A DNA stretch of 64,000 bases, from assembly GCF_036227485.1 (NCBI RefSeq), contig NZ_CP109479.1:9238001-9302000 (forward strand), written 5' to 3'. Each line of letters starts with the position of its first letter. Position 1 is the stretch's first letter. Shown here piece after piece: positions 1 through 7,659 of this stretch. A program made the translations under genes and the position numbers. This stretch comes from Streptomyces sp. NBC_01451 (GTDB lineage Bacteria > Actinomycetota > Actinomycetes > Streptomycetales > Streptomycetaceae). The notes under the pieces are model-generated. The model was not told where the DNA came from and searched no databases. It worked only from the letters and a program-made list of their open reading frames with translations.

Positions 1-23
1 CCCCACTCATGGAGGAATGCCAG

Positions 24-974
24 ATGTACGCCATCACCGGGTCCCGCCGCAGACTCACCTCGGCCCTGGCCGTGCTCGGCCTGATCGCCACCGGCGCCGC
101 CGTCCAGGCCACCGCCACCGCGACCGCCGCGACCGCGGCCACCCCCCACCGCATCCTCTTCGACAACGCCCACGCCGAGACGGCCGGCAACGCCGACTGG
201 ATCATCTCCAAGAGCCAGCCCGACCCGCTCTCCGAGGACTCCGCCCCCTCCGACGAGACCGACTGGACCGGCGCGCTCTCCTCCTGGGGTGTCGCCCTCC
301 AGCAGACCGGCGACTACAGCCTCAAGACACTGGCCTCGGGCTCCAGCCTCGCCTACGGCGGCTCCACGGCGACCGACCTGTCGAAATTCGACACGCTGGT
401 GCTGCCCGAGCCCAACACGCTCTTCACCACTGCCGAGAAGACCGCGATCATGAAGTTCGTCCAGAACGGCGGCGGCCTGTTCATGATCTCCGACCACACC
501 GGGGCCGACCGCAACAACGACGGCGAGGACGCCGTCGAGATCCTCAACGACCTGATGACCAACAACAGCGTCGACTCCACCGACCCCTTCGGCTTCTCCA
601 TCGACTCCCTGAGCATCAGCTCCGGCTACCCCGCCGCGATCACCGCCGCGTCGAACCCGGTCCTGCACGGCACCTTCGGCACGGTCACCAAGAGCCTCAT
701 CGCCAGCGGTACGACGGCCACCCTCAAGCCCGCCGACAACTCCGCCGTGAAGGGGCTGCTCTACCGCTCCGGTTACTCGGGCAACACCGGCGCCTTCTTC
801 CTGACCAGCACCTTCGGCAGCGGCCGGATCGCGTTCTGGGGCGACAGCTCCCCGATCGACGACGGCACCGGCCAGTCCGGCAACACCCTGTACGACGGCT
901 GGAACGACACCGGCGCCACCAACGCGCCCCTCGCCCTCAACGCCACGGCGTGGCTCGCGGGCGCGAGCAGCTGA
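24..974 (+). CDS. Exported protein with GATase-like fold (function unknown)
   Basis: Predicted secreted protein of 316 residues. The start at 24 is preferred because GGAGGA (11-16) lies 7 bases before it; an ATG at 9 would put that site inside the gene. Residues 1 to about 37 look like a Sec signal peptide: basic MYAITGSRRR, hydrophobic LAVLGLIATGAAV, then an Ala/Thr-rich stretch. The mature part opens with RILFDNAHAE, has GGGLFMISDH in the middle and ends near GRIAFWGDSSP. This layout resembles glutamine-amidotransferase-like (ThuA/DUF4350-type) domains, but I see no convincing catalytic cysteine, so an enzymatic role is not supported. The fold assignment is inference. Confidence 0.7.
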   Translation: MYAITGSRRRLTSALAVLGLIATGAAVQATATATAATAATPHRILFDNAHAETAGNADWIISKSQPDPLSEDSAPSDETDWTGALSSWGVALQQTGDYSLKTLASGSSLAYGGSTATDLSKFDTLVLPEPNTLFTTAEKTAIMKFVQNGGGLFMISDHTGADRNNDGEDAVEILNDLMTNNSVDSTDPFGFSIDSLSISSGYPAAITAASNPVLHGTFGTVTKSLIASGTTATLKPADNSAVKGLLYRSGYSGNTGAFFLTSTFGSGRIAFWGDSSPIDDGTGQSGNTLYDGWNDTGATNAPLALNATAWLAGASS

Positions 975-1013
975 CGCAGGGCACCTGAACCGGCGTACAG
1001 GACGGGACGAAAG

Positions 1014-1055
1014 GTGAGGGCGGGCCCGGGGAAGCCACCCCGGGCCCGCCCTCAC
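1014..1055. terminator. Strong hairpin terminator between convergent genes
   Basis: Perfect 18-bp inverted repeat (arms 1014-1031 and 1038-1055) with a 6-base loop. It lies between the exported-protein gene and the convergent hydrolase relic. There is no T-tract, as is common in Streptomyces. It probably ends transcription from both sides. Confidence 0.8.
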
Positions 1056-1089
1056 TCGCGTCAGGCATCCATGCTCAGCGCGCCGGCGT

Positions 1090-1455
1090 TCAGCGCACCT
1101 GCTCCTTGAGGAACGGCACCGTGCTCTCCCACGCCCGGGCCGCCGACTCGGCGTCGTACACCGGGCGGGAGTCGTTGAAGAAGGCGTGGTCGGCCGGGTG
1201 GACACGCAGGTCCGGGGTGATGCCGGACTGTTCCTTGAAGTCCTCCTGCGCGAGCCGGTCGGTGACGTCCGCGATGTGGTCGGTCAGGCCCCACCACTCC
1301 TGGAAGACGCTGACGCCGGGTCCGCTGCCGGACGGCGGCAACGCCGGACAGCCGTGCGCGCTGGTGTCAGCGCTGGGAAACGTCACGTTCTGGAGGGAGG
1401 GGGATCCGGTCGGCTTCGGCAGCTCGGACCTGGCACTCAACTCCTGGTAGGACAA
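1090..1455 (-). pseudogene. Dienelactone hydrolase relic with internal deletion
   Basis: The open frame joins the two ends of a dienelactone hydrolase (DLH) and lacks the middle. The N-terminal part has the family pattern VTFPSADTSAHG...FQEWWGLTDHIADVTDRLA. Directly after it comes the C-terminal pattern HPADHAFFNDSRPVYDAE with the catalytic-histidine region (HAFFND). About 110-120 residues are missing compared with the usual ~240, including the segment that normally carries the nucleophile cysteine (GxCxGG) and the catalytic aspartate. The reading frame survives, but the product cannot be a normal DLH. The 5' end overlaps the phosphatase gene by 89 bases, so the original start may also be altered. 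Coordinates follow the open frame. Confidence 0.75.
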
Positions 1456-2251
1456 CGCTCGGTGGGGGTGCGCCGCAGTCGGACTCCGACGCGATCACCA
1501 CCTTGCCACGGATGAATCTGACCTCTGTTTCCGGCCCCGGTATGGCGGGCGACGGCATCGCCGCCGGCCGCAGGGTCCCCTCGCCGCGCGGCACCTCCGC
1601 CCACGCGTCCGGTGCGAAGCGCGTCACCCCGTACGCCGCCAGGCCCAGCCACCATACGGCGAACAGCCAGCCGCCGACCACGTCCGAGAACCAGTGGACG
1701 CCCAGATAGACCCTGGTCAGCCCGACCAGCACGCCCCAGCAGCCGACCGCGGCGACGAGCAGGTACCGGCCGCGCGGCGCCCGTCTCCGGACGGCCAGGA
1801 CGAGCAGTCCGGCGGTGATGGCCGACGTGGTGGTGTGGCCCGAGGGGAACGACCAGTGGCCTGCGTCCGTCGCCCAGTGCGCGGTGGCGGGCCGGGGCCG
1901 GGACAGCAGTGCCATCACCGAGAACCGCACCGCCTGGGCGGCGACCAGGCAGACGAGACAGGCGGCGGCTGCCTGGATGCGCTGCCGTGCCGTCCGGCCG
2001 AGCAGGTGGCCGGCCAGGGCGGCCAGGACGTAAGGAACGAAGCCCGTGCCGGTGTGGGTCACCATCCGGGCGAGGGTGACGGCCAGGTCGGGACGGTGGG
2101 CGAGCGACCACTCCAGCAGATCGCGGTCACCGACGAGGGTGCCGCCGCCCCGCACCGCGACCGTGACGGCGAGCAGCGTCAGCAGCACAAAGGCGACCAG
2201 GCTCCCCAGGGCGGGGGTCCCGGCCTTCGCGACGGCATGCTCACGGTTCAC
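1367..2251 (-). CDS. PAP2-family membrane phosphatase
   Basis: Integral membrane phosphatase of the PAP2/phosphatidic-acid-phosphatase type, probably acting on lipid or isoprenoid phosphates at the outer membrane face. All three family motifs are visible: RFSVMALLSRPRP, FPSGHTTTSA and TRVYLGVHWFSDVVGG. About six hydrophobic helices can be counted. I prefer the GTG at 2251 (VNREHAVAKAG), just before the first membrane segment; the open frame extends further upstream with non-membrane sequence. The last ~50 residues after the final helix are unusual and run into the damaged hydrolase gene. They may be read-through caused by the same rearrangement. Confidence 0.85.
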   Translation of the reverse strand: MNREHAVAKAGTPALGSLVAFVLLTLLAVTVAVRGGGTLVGDRDLLEWSLAHRPDLAVTLARMVTHTGTGFVPYVLAALAGHLLGRTARQRIQAAAACLVCLVAAQAVRFSVMALLSRPRPATAHWATDAGHWSFPSGHTTTSAITAGLLVLAVRRRAPRGRYLLVAAVGCWGVLVGLTRVYLGVHWFSDVVGGWLFAVWWLGLAAYGVTRFAPDAWAEVPRGEGTLRPAAMPSPAIPGPETEVRFIRGKVVIASESDCGAPPPSVVLPGVECQVRAAEADRIPLPPERDVSQR

Positions 2252-2437
2252 ACCTGCTCGACGATCACACCCCGGCGATCGTTCCCGGGACCCGCGGATG
2301 CGGAGGAGATCACACGTGCGGGTGTGGAGGTGACACACCAGGGGTGTTACGTATAACCTCACCCGTCAACCGGACGTCCGTCGCAAGGCGGCCGAACGGT
2401 CCACCGCACCACTGTCCCGAGAGGCCACGGAGAGCCG

Positions 2438-2848
2438 ATGAGACGCATCGCCCTGGTCACCCTCGTCGTCGACGACTACGACGAGGCGATCCGCTTCTAC
2501 ACCGGCGCGCTCGGCTTCCGGCTCGCCGAGGACACCCCGCGCCCCGACGGCTCCCGCTGGGTCGTCGTCGAACCGGGCGCCACAGGAGCGGGAACCGGAG
2601 AGCCGGGCACCGGCCTGGTGCTCGCCCGGGCCAAGGGCGAGGAGCAGCGTGCCCGGATCGGCGACCAGACCGGCGGTCGCGTCGGCTTCTTCCTGCACAC
2701 CGGCGACTTCGCCCGCGACCACGCCCGGATGACCGCCGCCGGCGTGACCTTCCTGGAGGAACCGCGCCACGAGCCGTACGGCTCCGTGGCCGTCTTCCAG
2801 GACCTGTACGGCAACCGCTGGGACCTCCTCCAGCCCGCCACGGACTGA
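2438..2848 (+). CDS. VOC (glyoxalase/bleomycin resistance-like) protein
   Basis: Small protein of 136 residues in the vicinal oxygen chelate superfamily. It has the two beta-alpha-beta-beta-beta halves: the first begins RIALVTLVVDDYDEAIRFYTGALGF; the second contains GRVGFFLHTGDF and ends SVAVFQDLYGNRWDLLQP, the usual C-terminal 'D..GN.W.L' signature. The family includes glyoxalases, dioxygenases and drug-binding proteins, and the substrate cannot be read from the sequence. A GGAG lies 10-12 bases before the ATG. It lies 54 bases upstream of adenosine deaminase on the same strand and may be cotranscribed with it. Confidence 0.88.
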   Translation: MRRIALVTLVVDDYDEAIRFYTGALGFRLAEDTPRPDGSRWVVVEPGATGAGTGEPGTGLVLARAKGEEQRARIGDQTGGRVGFFLHTGDFARDHARMTAAGVTFLEEPRHEPYGSVAVFQDLYGNRWDLLQPATD

Positions 2849-2902
2849 CCCGCAGCACCACCCCACTCCACCGCACCACCACCTGCCGAGGAAACACCGC
2901 AC

Positions 2903-3973
2903 ATGACCGCGTCCCCCGTCGACACCGCCACCCTCCGCCGCCTCCCCAAAGCAGTGCTGCACGACCACCTCGACGGAGGCCTGCGCCCCGCCACCCTGGT
3001 CGAGCTCGCCGCCGGGATCGGCCACACCCTGCCCACCACCGACCCGGACGAGCTGGCCGCCTGGTACTACGAGGCCGCCAACTCCGGTGACCTGGTGCGC
3101 TACATAGCCACCTTCGAGCACACCCTCGCAGTGATGCAGACCCGCGAGGGCCTGCTGCGCACCGCCGAGGAGTACGTCCTCGACCTCGCCGAGGACGGAG
3201 TCGTCTACGCCGAGGTGCGCTACGCCCCCGAGCTCAACGTGAACGCCGGTCTGACCCTCGCCGAGGTCGTCGAGACCGTCCAGGAGGGCCTGGCGGCGGG
3301 CATGGCGAAGGCCGCCGCCGCGGGAACCCCGGTGCGGGTCGGGACGCTGCTGTGCGGGATGCGCATGTTCGACCGCGTCCGTGAGGCCGCCGACCTGGCC
3401 GTCGCCTTCCGGGACGCCGGTGTCGTCGGCTTCGACATCGCCGGTGCCGAGGACGGCTTCCCGCCCGCCGACCACCTCGCCGCCTTCGAGCACCTGCGCC
3501 GCGCGAGTGTGCCGTTCACCATCCACGCCGGCGAGGCGCACGGCCTGCCCAGCATTCACCAGGCCCTCCAGGTCTGCGGCGCCCAGCGCATCGGCCACGG
3601 CGTCCGCATCACCGACGACATCGTGGACGGCAAGCTCGGCCACCTCGCGGGCTGGGTGCGCGACCGCCGCATCGCCCTGGAGATGTGCCCGACCTCCAAC
3701 CTCCAGACGGGCGCGGCCACGTCGATCGCCGAGCACCCCATCACCGCCCTGCGCGACCTGGGCTTCCGCGTCACCCTCAACACCGACAACCGTCTGGTCT
3801 CCGGCACGACGATGACCCGCGAGATGTCCCTCCTCGTCGAGGAGGCCGGATGGACGGTCGAGGACCTGCGCACGGTCACCGTGAACGCGGTCAAGAGCGC
3901 GTTCATCCCGTTCGACGAGCGCAACTCCCTCATCCAGGACGTCGTCCTGCCGGGCTACGCCTCGGCGCTCTGA
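2903..3973 (+). CDS. add: Adenosine deaminase
   Basis: Cytoplasmic zinc enzyme that hydrolyses adenosine or deoxyadenosine to inosine or deoxyinosine plus ammonia in purine salvage. At 356 residues it has normal family length. Metal and catalytic motifs of the amidohydrolase fold are present: HDHLDGG near the N-terminus (metal HxH), [10 protein letters not shown] in the middle, GHGVRI after it, and LNTDNR (the catalytic Asp of the SLNTDDP motif) near residue 295. CPTSN, a conserved family stretch, is also present. A GAGGAAA ribosome site precedes the ATG. The 3' end overlaps the convergent DinB gene by 19 bases. Confidence 0.95.
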   Translation: MTASPVDTATLRRLPKAVLHDHLDGGLRPATLVELAAGIGHTLPTTDPDELAAWYYEAANSGDLVRYIATFEHTLAVMQTREGLLRTAEEYVLDLAEDGVVYAEVRYAPELNVNAGLTLAEVVETVQEGLAAGMAKAAAAGTPVRVGTLLCGMRMFDRVREAADLAVAFRDAGVVGFDIAGAEDGFPPADHLAAFEHLRRASVPFTIHAGEAHGLPSIHQALQVCGAQRIGHGVRITDDIVDGKLGHLAGWVRDRRIALEMCPTSNLQTGAATSIAEHPITALRDLGFRVTLNTDNRLVSGTTMTREMSLLVEEAGWTVEDLRTVTVNAVKSAFIPFDERNSLIQDVVLPGYASAL

Positions 3974-4470
3974 AGCAGCCCCCGCAGATAGGCCGCCTGG
4001 CCGACGTGCTGAAGATCGTCGGCCAGGACACTGACCAGCCGTACGCCGAGAGTGACCGGCGGGTCCCAGCGCTCGTCGACGACGCGCTCGAAGTCGTCCG
4101 CGGCAAGCCCCCGCAGGAACCTGAGGCTCTGCGCGTGCACCGCGTCGTAGTAGCCCAGCAGCAGGTCGCCCGACTCCACCCGGACCCGGGCGACCTGCCG
4201 TGCGCTGTGCCCGTAACCGATGTCACCGGCCTCCAGCCCCAGCGCGAACCGTTTCTCCCAGCCCTCGGTCAGCCAGACCTGGTCGAACCCGGCCGCCCCG
4301 GCGACATGGTCGTCCTGGACCCGGGTGAGATGCCACACCAGCCAGGCGACGGAGTTGGCGTCGGGGGCGGGCCGGGTGTTGAGCCGGTCCGGTGACAGGC
4401 CGTCCACGGCGGCGTGGACCTCTTCCTGGATCCGGCCGTACGCGTCGATGAGAACGTCCTTCGCATCCAT
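3955..4470 (-). CDS. DinB/DUF664-type four-helix protein
   Basis: Cytoplasmic protein of 171 residues with the DinB fold (four-helix bundle, possible metal site). Histidines sit at the expected places: [13 protein letters not shown] near residue 47 and [17 protein letters not shown] near the C-terminus. In actinomycetes such proteins include mycothiol-dependent S-transferases, but many are uncharacterised. Upstream there is no ribosome site. Instead TATGGT (77-82 of the 4400 block) lies exactly 6 bases before the ATG, the pattern of a leaderless transcript. Confidence 0.85.
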   Translation of the reverse strand: MDAKDVLIDAYGRIQEEVHAAVDGLSPDRLNTRPAPDANSVAWLVWHLTRVQDDHVAGAAGFDQVWLTEGWEKRFALGLEAGDIGYGHSARQVARVRVESGDLLLGYYDAVHAQSLRFLRGLAADDFERVVDERWDPPVTLGVRLVSVLADDLQHVGQAAYLRGLLQSAEA

Positions 4471-4476
4471 GCCCCC

Positions 4477-4482
4477 ACCATA
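4477..4482 (-). promoter_or_regulatory. -10 box of probable leaderless promoter (DinB gene)
   Basis: TATGGT on the minus strand, followed by six bases and then the ATG at 4470. The TANNNT-N6-RTG arrangement would start transcription at or next to the start codon. No Shine-Dalgarno sequence is visible. Confidence 0.5.
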
Positions 4483-4525
4483 GGCACCGCGAGGCCCACG
4501 GCATCGGAGGGGTGGACCGGCGGCG

Positions 4526-5413
4526 TCAGACCCGCCGCCCGGGCAGCTCCAGCAGCTCCATCAGCGCCCTGGCCGCCGGACTCGTGGCCTGCGACGGCGG
4601 CAGCATCGCGACTGTCTCGTACACCGTCTCACCGGTGCCCTTCACGGGCAGCGAGGTCAGTGCCGCGCGCTTGTGCGCGAAGTGCCGGGGAACCACCGCG
4701 ACGCCGAGCCCCTCCCCGACCAGGTCCAGCAGACTGTGCACGTCGTTGACCTCCAGCGCCACGGTCCGCCGTACGCACGCGGCGGCGAACACCCCGTCCG
4801 TGATCCGGCGCGGCCCCCAGTCCGGATGGAAGTCGACGAACGCCTCCCCGCCCAGTTCCTCCGGCGTCACCGCGCCCGCGAGGGCGAGCGGATGGCTCGG
4901 ATGGCACAGCACGGTCATCGGCTCGCTGCTCAGGGGTACGGAACGCAGCTGGTCGGAGTCCCCACGGGTACGGATGGCGAAGGCCAGGTCGAGCCGCCCG
5001 GCGGCGACCTCGTCCGCGATCGCCTCGGAACCCGCCTGGCGCAGCCGGATCTCCACATCGGGATGACGCCGCCGGAACGCGGCGAGCAGCCCGGCGACAT
5101 CCACCCCGCCGATGCACTGCTCCGCGCCCAGCGAGAGCGTCCCGCGCAGCACGCCCTGTACGGCGGCCACGGCGTCGTGCGCCGCCCGCACCTGCGCCAG
5201 GATGCGCTCGGCCTCGCCCAGCAGCGCCCGCCCCGCCTCGGTGAGCGTCACCCGGCGGGTGGTACGCACGAACAGCGGGGTCTGCAGCTCCCGCTCCAGT
5301 GCGCGGATCGAGGCGGACAGGCCCGACTGGGACACCATCAGCCGTTCGGCGGCCCGGGTGAAGTGCTGGTCCTCCGCGACCGCGACGAAGTGCTGGAGGT
5401 GGCGTAGTTCCAT
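4526..5413 (-). CDS. LysR-family transcriptional regulator
   Basis: DNA-binding regulator of 295 residues. I start it at MELRHLQHFVAVAE, the standard LysR beginning; upstream sequence in frame is not coding-like. Residues 1-60 form the winged HTH (FTRAAERLMVSQSGLSASIRALE), followed by the effector-binding domain in two lobes. It is divergent from the aldo/keto reductase gene, with about 120 bases between the starts, so regulation of that gene plus autoregulation is the simplest guess. The effector is unknown. No ribosome site is clear; TAGGCT lies 8 bases before the ATG, so the mRNA may be leaderless. Confidence 0.9.
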   Translation of the reverse strand: MELRHLQHFVAVAEDQHFTRAAERLMVSQSGLSASIRALERELQTPLFVRTTRRVTLTEAGRALLGEAERILAQVRAAHDAVAAVQGVLRGTLSLGAEQCIGGVDVAGLLAAFRRRHPDVEIRLRQAGSEAIADEVAAGRLDLAFAIRTRGDSDQLRSVPLSSEPMTVLCHPSHPLALAGAVTPEELGGEAFVDFHPDWGPRRITDGVFAAACVRRTVALEVNDVHSLLDLVGEGLGVAVVPRHFAHKRAALTSLPVKGTGETVYETVAMLPPSQATSPAARALMELLELPGRRV

Positions 5414-5433
5414 GATTGAGAAGCCTATCCGCT

Positions 5434-5449
5434 GAATTCCATCGGATTC
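5434..5449. promoter_or_regulatory. Candidate LysR binding site
   Basis: GAATTCCATCGGATTC is an imperfect palindrome (arms GAAT/ATTC) just upstream of the LysR start and inside the divergent intergenic region. This is a typical place for a LysR operator. Assignment is by position only. Confidence 0.3.
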
Positions 5450-5532
5450 TCCTGTTGGACCACTGCCCGGCTTCGGGGGAAGAGTGGGTCCAGACTGATC
5501 ACATCCGTCGTGCCAACCACTCTGGAGTCGCG

Positions 5533-6525
5533 TTGTACACCGCACACACCGACCGTTACGCGGACATGCCCTACCGGCGCACCGGACGCAGCGGCCTGAA
5601 GCTCCCCGCGCTGTCGCTCGGCCTGTGGCACAACTTCGGACCCGACCGGACCGTCGACACCCAGCGGGCAATCCTGCGCCGCGCCTTCGACCTCGGTGTC
5701 ACCCACTTCGACCTGGCCAACAACTACGGCCCGCCGCCCGGCGCCGCCGAGTCCGCGCTGGGTGAGGCCCTCAAGGCCGACTTCGCCCCGTACCGCGACG
5801 AGCTCGTGATCTCCACCAAGGCGGGCTACCTCATGTGGCCGGGCCCGTACGGCGAGTGGGGTTCGCGCAAGTACCTGCTGTCCTCCCTCGATCAGAGCCT
5901 GACCCGCATGGGCCTGGACTACGTCGACATCTTCTACTCGCACCGCCCCGACCCTGAGACTCCGCTGGAGGAGACGATGGGCGCCCTGCACACGGCGGTC
6001 CAGCAGGGCAAGGCGCTCTACGCCGGCATCTCGAACTACTCGGCTGAGCAGACCCGGGAGGCCGCCCGCATCCTCGCCGAGCTGGGCACCCCGCTCCTGA
6101 TCCACCAGCCCCGCTACTCGATGCTCGACCGCCGCCCGGAGGACGAGGGTCTGCTGGACGCGCTGGACGAACTCCAGGTCGGTTCCATCGTCTTCTCCCC
6201 GCTGGAGCAGGGCCTGCTCACCGGCCGCTACCTCGACGGCATCCCGGCGGACTCGCGGGCGGCGAGCGACAGCCCCTTCCTCAACTCCGACCGCATCACC
6301 GAGGACCTCGTGCAGCAGCTGCGCGCCCTCGACGGCATCGCCAGGTCGCGCGGGCAGAGCCTGGCGCAGCTGGCCCTGTCCTGGGTCCTGCGCGGCGGCC
6401 GGGTGACCTCGGCCCTGGTCGGCGCGAGCAGCCCCCAGCAGCTGGAGGACAGCGTCGCGGCCATCGGCAACCTGGAGTTCTCCGGCGAGGAGCTGGCCCG
6501 GATCGACGCGGTCATCAAGTCCTGA
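5533..6525 (+). CDS. Aldo/keto reductase, YghZ/Gpr-like
   Basis: NADPH-dependent aldo/keto reductase of about 330 residues, close in pattern to E. coli YghZ (L-glyceraldehyde-3-phosphate reductase): YRRTGRSGLKLPALSLGLWHNFG at the start, THFDLANNYGPPPG (active-site Asp and Tyr), ISTKAGY (active-site Lys) and YSHRPDPETP (His). The C-terminal cofactor part contains LVGASSPQQLED. I chose the TTG at 5533, because GGAG at 5524-5527 is correctly spaced and homologues begin with a similar 'YTA...RYADMPYRR'. The role in the cell is probably detoxification or reduction of small aldehydes. Confidence 0.9.
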   Translation: MYTAHTDRYADMPYRRTGRSGLKLPALSLGLWHNFGPDRTVDTQRAILRRAFDLGVTHFDLANNYGPPPGAAESALGEALKADFAPYRDELVISTKAGYLMWPGPYGEWGSRKYLLSSLDQSLTRMGLDYVDIFYSHRPDPETPLEETMGALHTAVQQGKALYAGISNYSAEQTREAARILAELGTPLLIHQPRYSMLDRRPEDEGLLDALDELQVGSIVFSPLEQGLLTGRYLDGIPADSRAASDSPFLNSDRITEDLVQQLRALDGIARSRGQSLAQLALSWVLRGGRVTSALVGASSPQQLEDSVAAIGNLEFSGEELARIDAVIKS

Positions 6526-6550
6526 TCCCTGCCCGTCTTTCCTCGCCCCG

Positions 6551-6847
6551 TCATGAACGGAGCCGCTCCGCCAGCCGTACTGTCACGGTGTCACCCTCAT
6601 TCTTTCCGATGGCTTTCCTGATCTCGGCCTTCACGGGGAGTTTGTGGGTGCCGTCACCCAGTGCCATGAACGAGCTGCGGAAAGGGTGCCCGTCGATCGT
6701 CCCGCCGACCTTGACCAGGCCGCGGGTACCGAAGAACGCGACGGATTCCGGCCAGACCAGGTAGGTCCAGCCCCCGGGTGCCGGGCTTTTGCGCAGTACG
6801 GCTGTGAATTCCTCGTCGAGGGTGTCGATTTTTTCGCTGGTGGCCAT
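6551..6847 (-). CDS. DUF1905 protein
   Basis: Small cytoplasmic protein of 98 residues matching DUF1905: [21 protein letters not shown], then [19 protein letters not shown] and the ending [12 protein letters not shown]. The fold is a small beta barrel and no function is established. The start MATSEK has a good GGAGGG site in front. A 10-bp perfect inverted repeat lies just upstream of that site in the leader. Confidence 0.85.
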   Translation of the reverse strand: MATSEKIDTLDEEFTAVLRKSPAPGGWTYLVWPESVAFFGTRGLVKVGGTIDGHPFRSSFMALGDGTHKLPVKAEIRKAIGKNEGDTVTVRLAERLRS

Positions 6848-6861
6848 GGGGCCCTCCATTT

Positions 6862-6890
6862 CCAGTGGTCTTCGCTGAAGAGACCACTGG
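6862..6890. repeat. Inverted repeat in DUF1905 leader
   Basis: CCAGTGGTCT (6862-6871) and AGACCACTGG (6881-6890) form a perfect 10-bp palindrome with a 9-base spacer. It starts 15 bases upstream of the DUF1905 ATG on the minus strand. It could be an operator or an mRNA hairpin near the ribosome site. Confidence 0.6.
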
Positions 6891-7061
6891 GAAGCGGAAA
6901 AGTCATCGCGAATCCCGGGATCTTCGCGAATCTCTCGGGGACCTGCCGACGGAGGAGGTGGCCGTCCCGTCGGATTCCGGTCCATACCTGTCAGGAATAT
7001 GCCAGGAGAATGCCTGGAAACTGGCTGGAAAGGCGTGGTGACAGAGTGTCAATAGTGAAGA

Positions 7062-7094
7062 TACTCAAGTGGTAGAACACTGCACCACTGAGTA
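7062..7094. repeat. Imperfect inverted repeat upstream of hypothetical gene
   Basis: TACTCAAGTGGT (7062-7073) and ACCACTGAGTA (7084-7094) pair with one bulged base around a 10-base spacer. It lies in the divergent region between the DUF1905 gene and the hypothetical gene at 7181. A regulator site is possible; nothing identifies the regulator. Confidence 0.45.
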
Positions 7095-7180
7095 ACCATC
7101 GAGTGACCAGCACCAACGCGTACAGCGAGCGAGTCGCACGGAAAGCGAGGCACGGCCGGCGGGCGATCGGGGGAAAGATC

Positions 7181-7591
7181 GTGCACGACGAGTTCCTTTG
7201 CCATGTCACGGCGTACGGAGTCTGCGCGGGCCGGCGTATCGGCGTACCGCTGGGCACCTACCGCGCTCCCACCCTGGCGCTGGCCCTGTGGTGGCTGCGG
7301 GACCGGGCGAACTGGATCGCCGAACGGCTCGATCCGCAGCCCGACGAACTGTACTTCCCACCGAACTCGCTCATCCCGGTGGCCGCCACCGTGCCCGACG
7401 TGCCCGGACTGCTGCGCACCTGGTCCATGGACCCGTACCAACAGGAGCTGGTGGCCGACGAGTTGGCGGCCGGCCGACTGGTCCGGATCGCCACGTACGA
7501 CGAGACCGCCGAGTACGAACTCCTCGCCGAATCCGTGGACGCGCTGCGAATGCAGCGGACCAACCCGGCACTGGTCGTACCGGTCGCCTAG
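7181..7591 (+). CDS. Hypothetical protein
   Basis: I do not recognise this protein (136 residues from the GTG at 7181). The start is uncertain: GGGGGAAAG precedes the GTG at 7181, while a longer form could begin at GTG 7103. It begins HDEFLCHVTAYGVCAGRRIGVPLGTY, has an amphipathic middle LALALWWLRDRANWIAERL, and ends with an alternating polar/hydrophobic stretch. No signal peptide or membrane helix is evident. Codon use fits its neighbours, so it is probably a real gene. It sits 68 bases upstream of the FHA/ABC exporter gene. Confidence 0.6.
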   Translation: MHDEFLCHVTAYGVCAGRRIGVPLGTYRAPTLALALWWLRDRANWIAERLDPQPDELYFPPNSLIPVAATVPDVPGLLRTWSMDPYQQELVADELAAGRLVRIATYDETAEYELLAESVDALRMQRTNPALVVPVA

Positions 7592-7646
7592 CCGCCGAGG
7601 CCCCCGCTGCCCCCGGGCTGGCCAGGCGTATATGCGGACGAATCGC

Positions 7647-7652
7647 TAGAAT
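7647..7652 (+). promoter_or_regulatory. -10 box of probable leaderless promoter (exporter operon)
   Basis: TAGAAT lies exactly 7 bases before the ATG at 7660, and no ribosome-binding site is visible. This is the classic spacing for a transcript that begins at the start codon. No good -35 is apparent. Confidence 0.5.
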
Positions 7653-7659
7653 TCTGGGC

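Noticed and set aside
2346..2357. GTTACGTATAAC as an operator between the PAP2 and VOC genes
   Set aside because: Only four bases per arm match and the centre does not; too weak to list.
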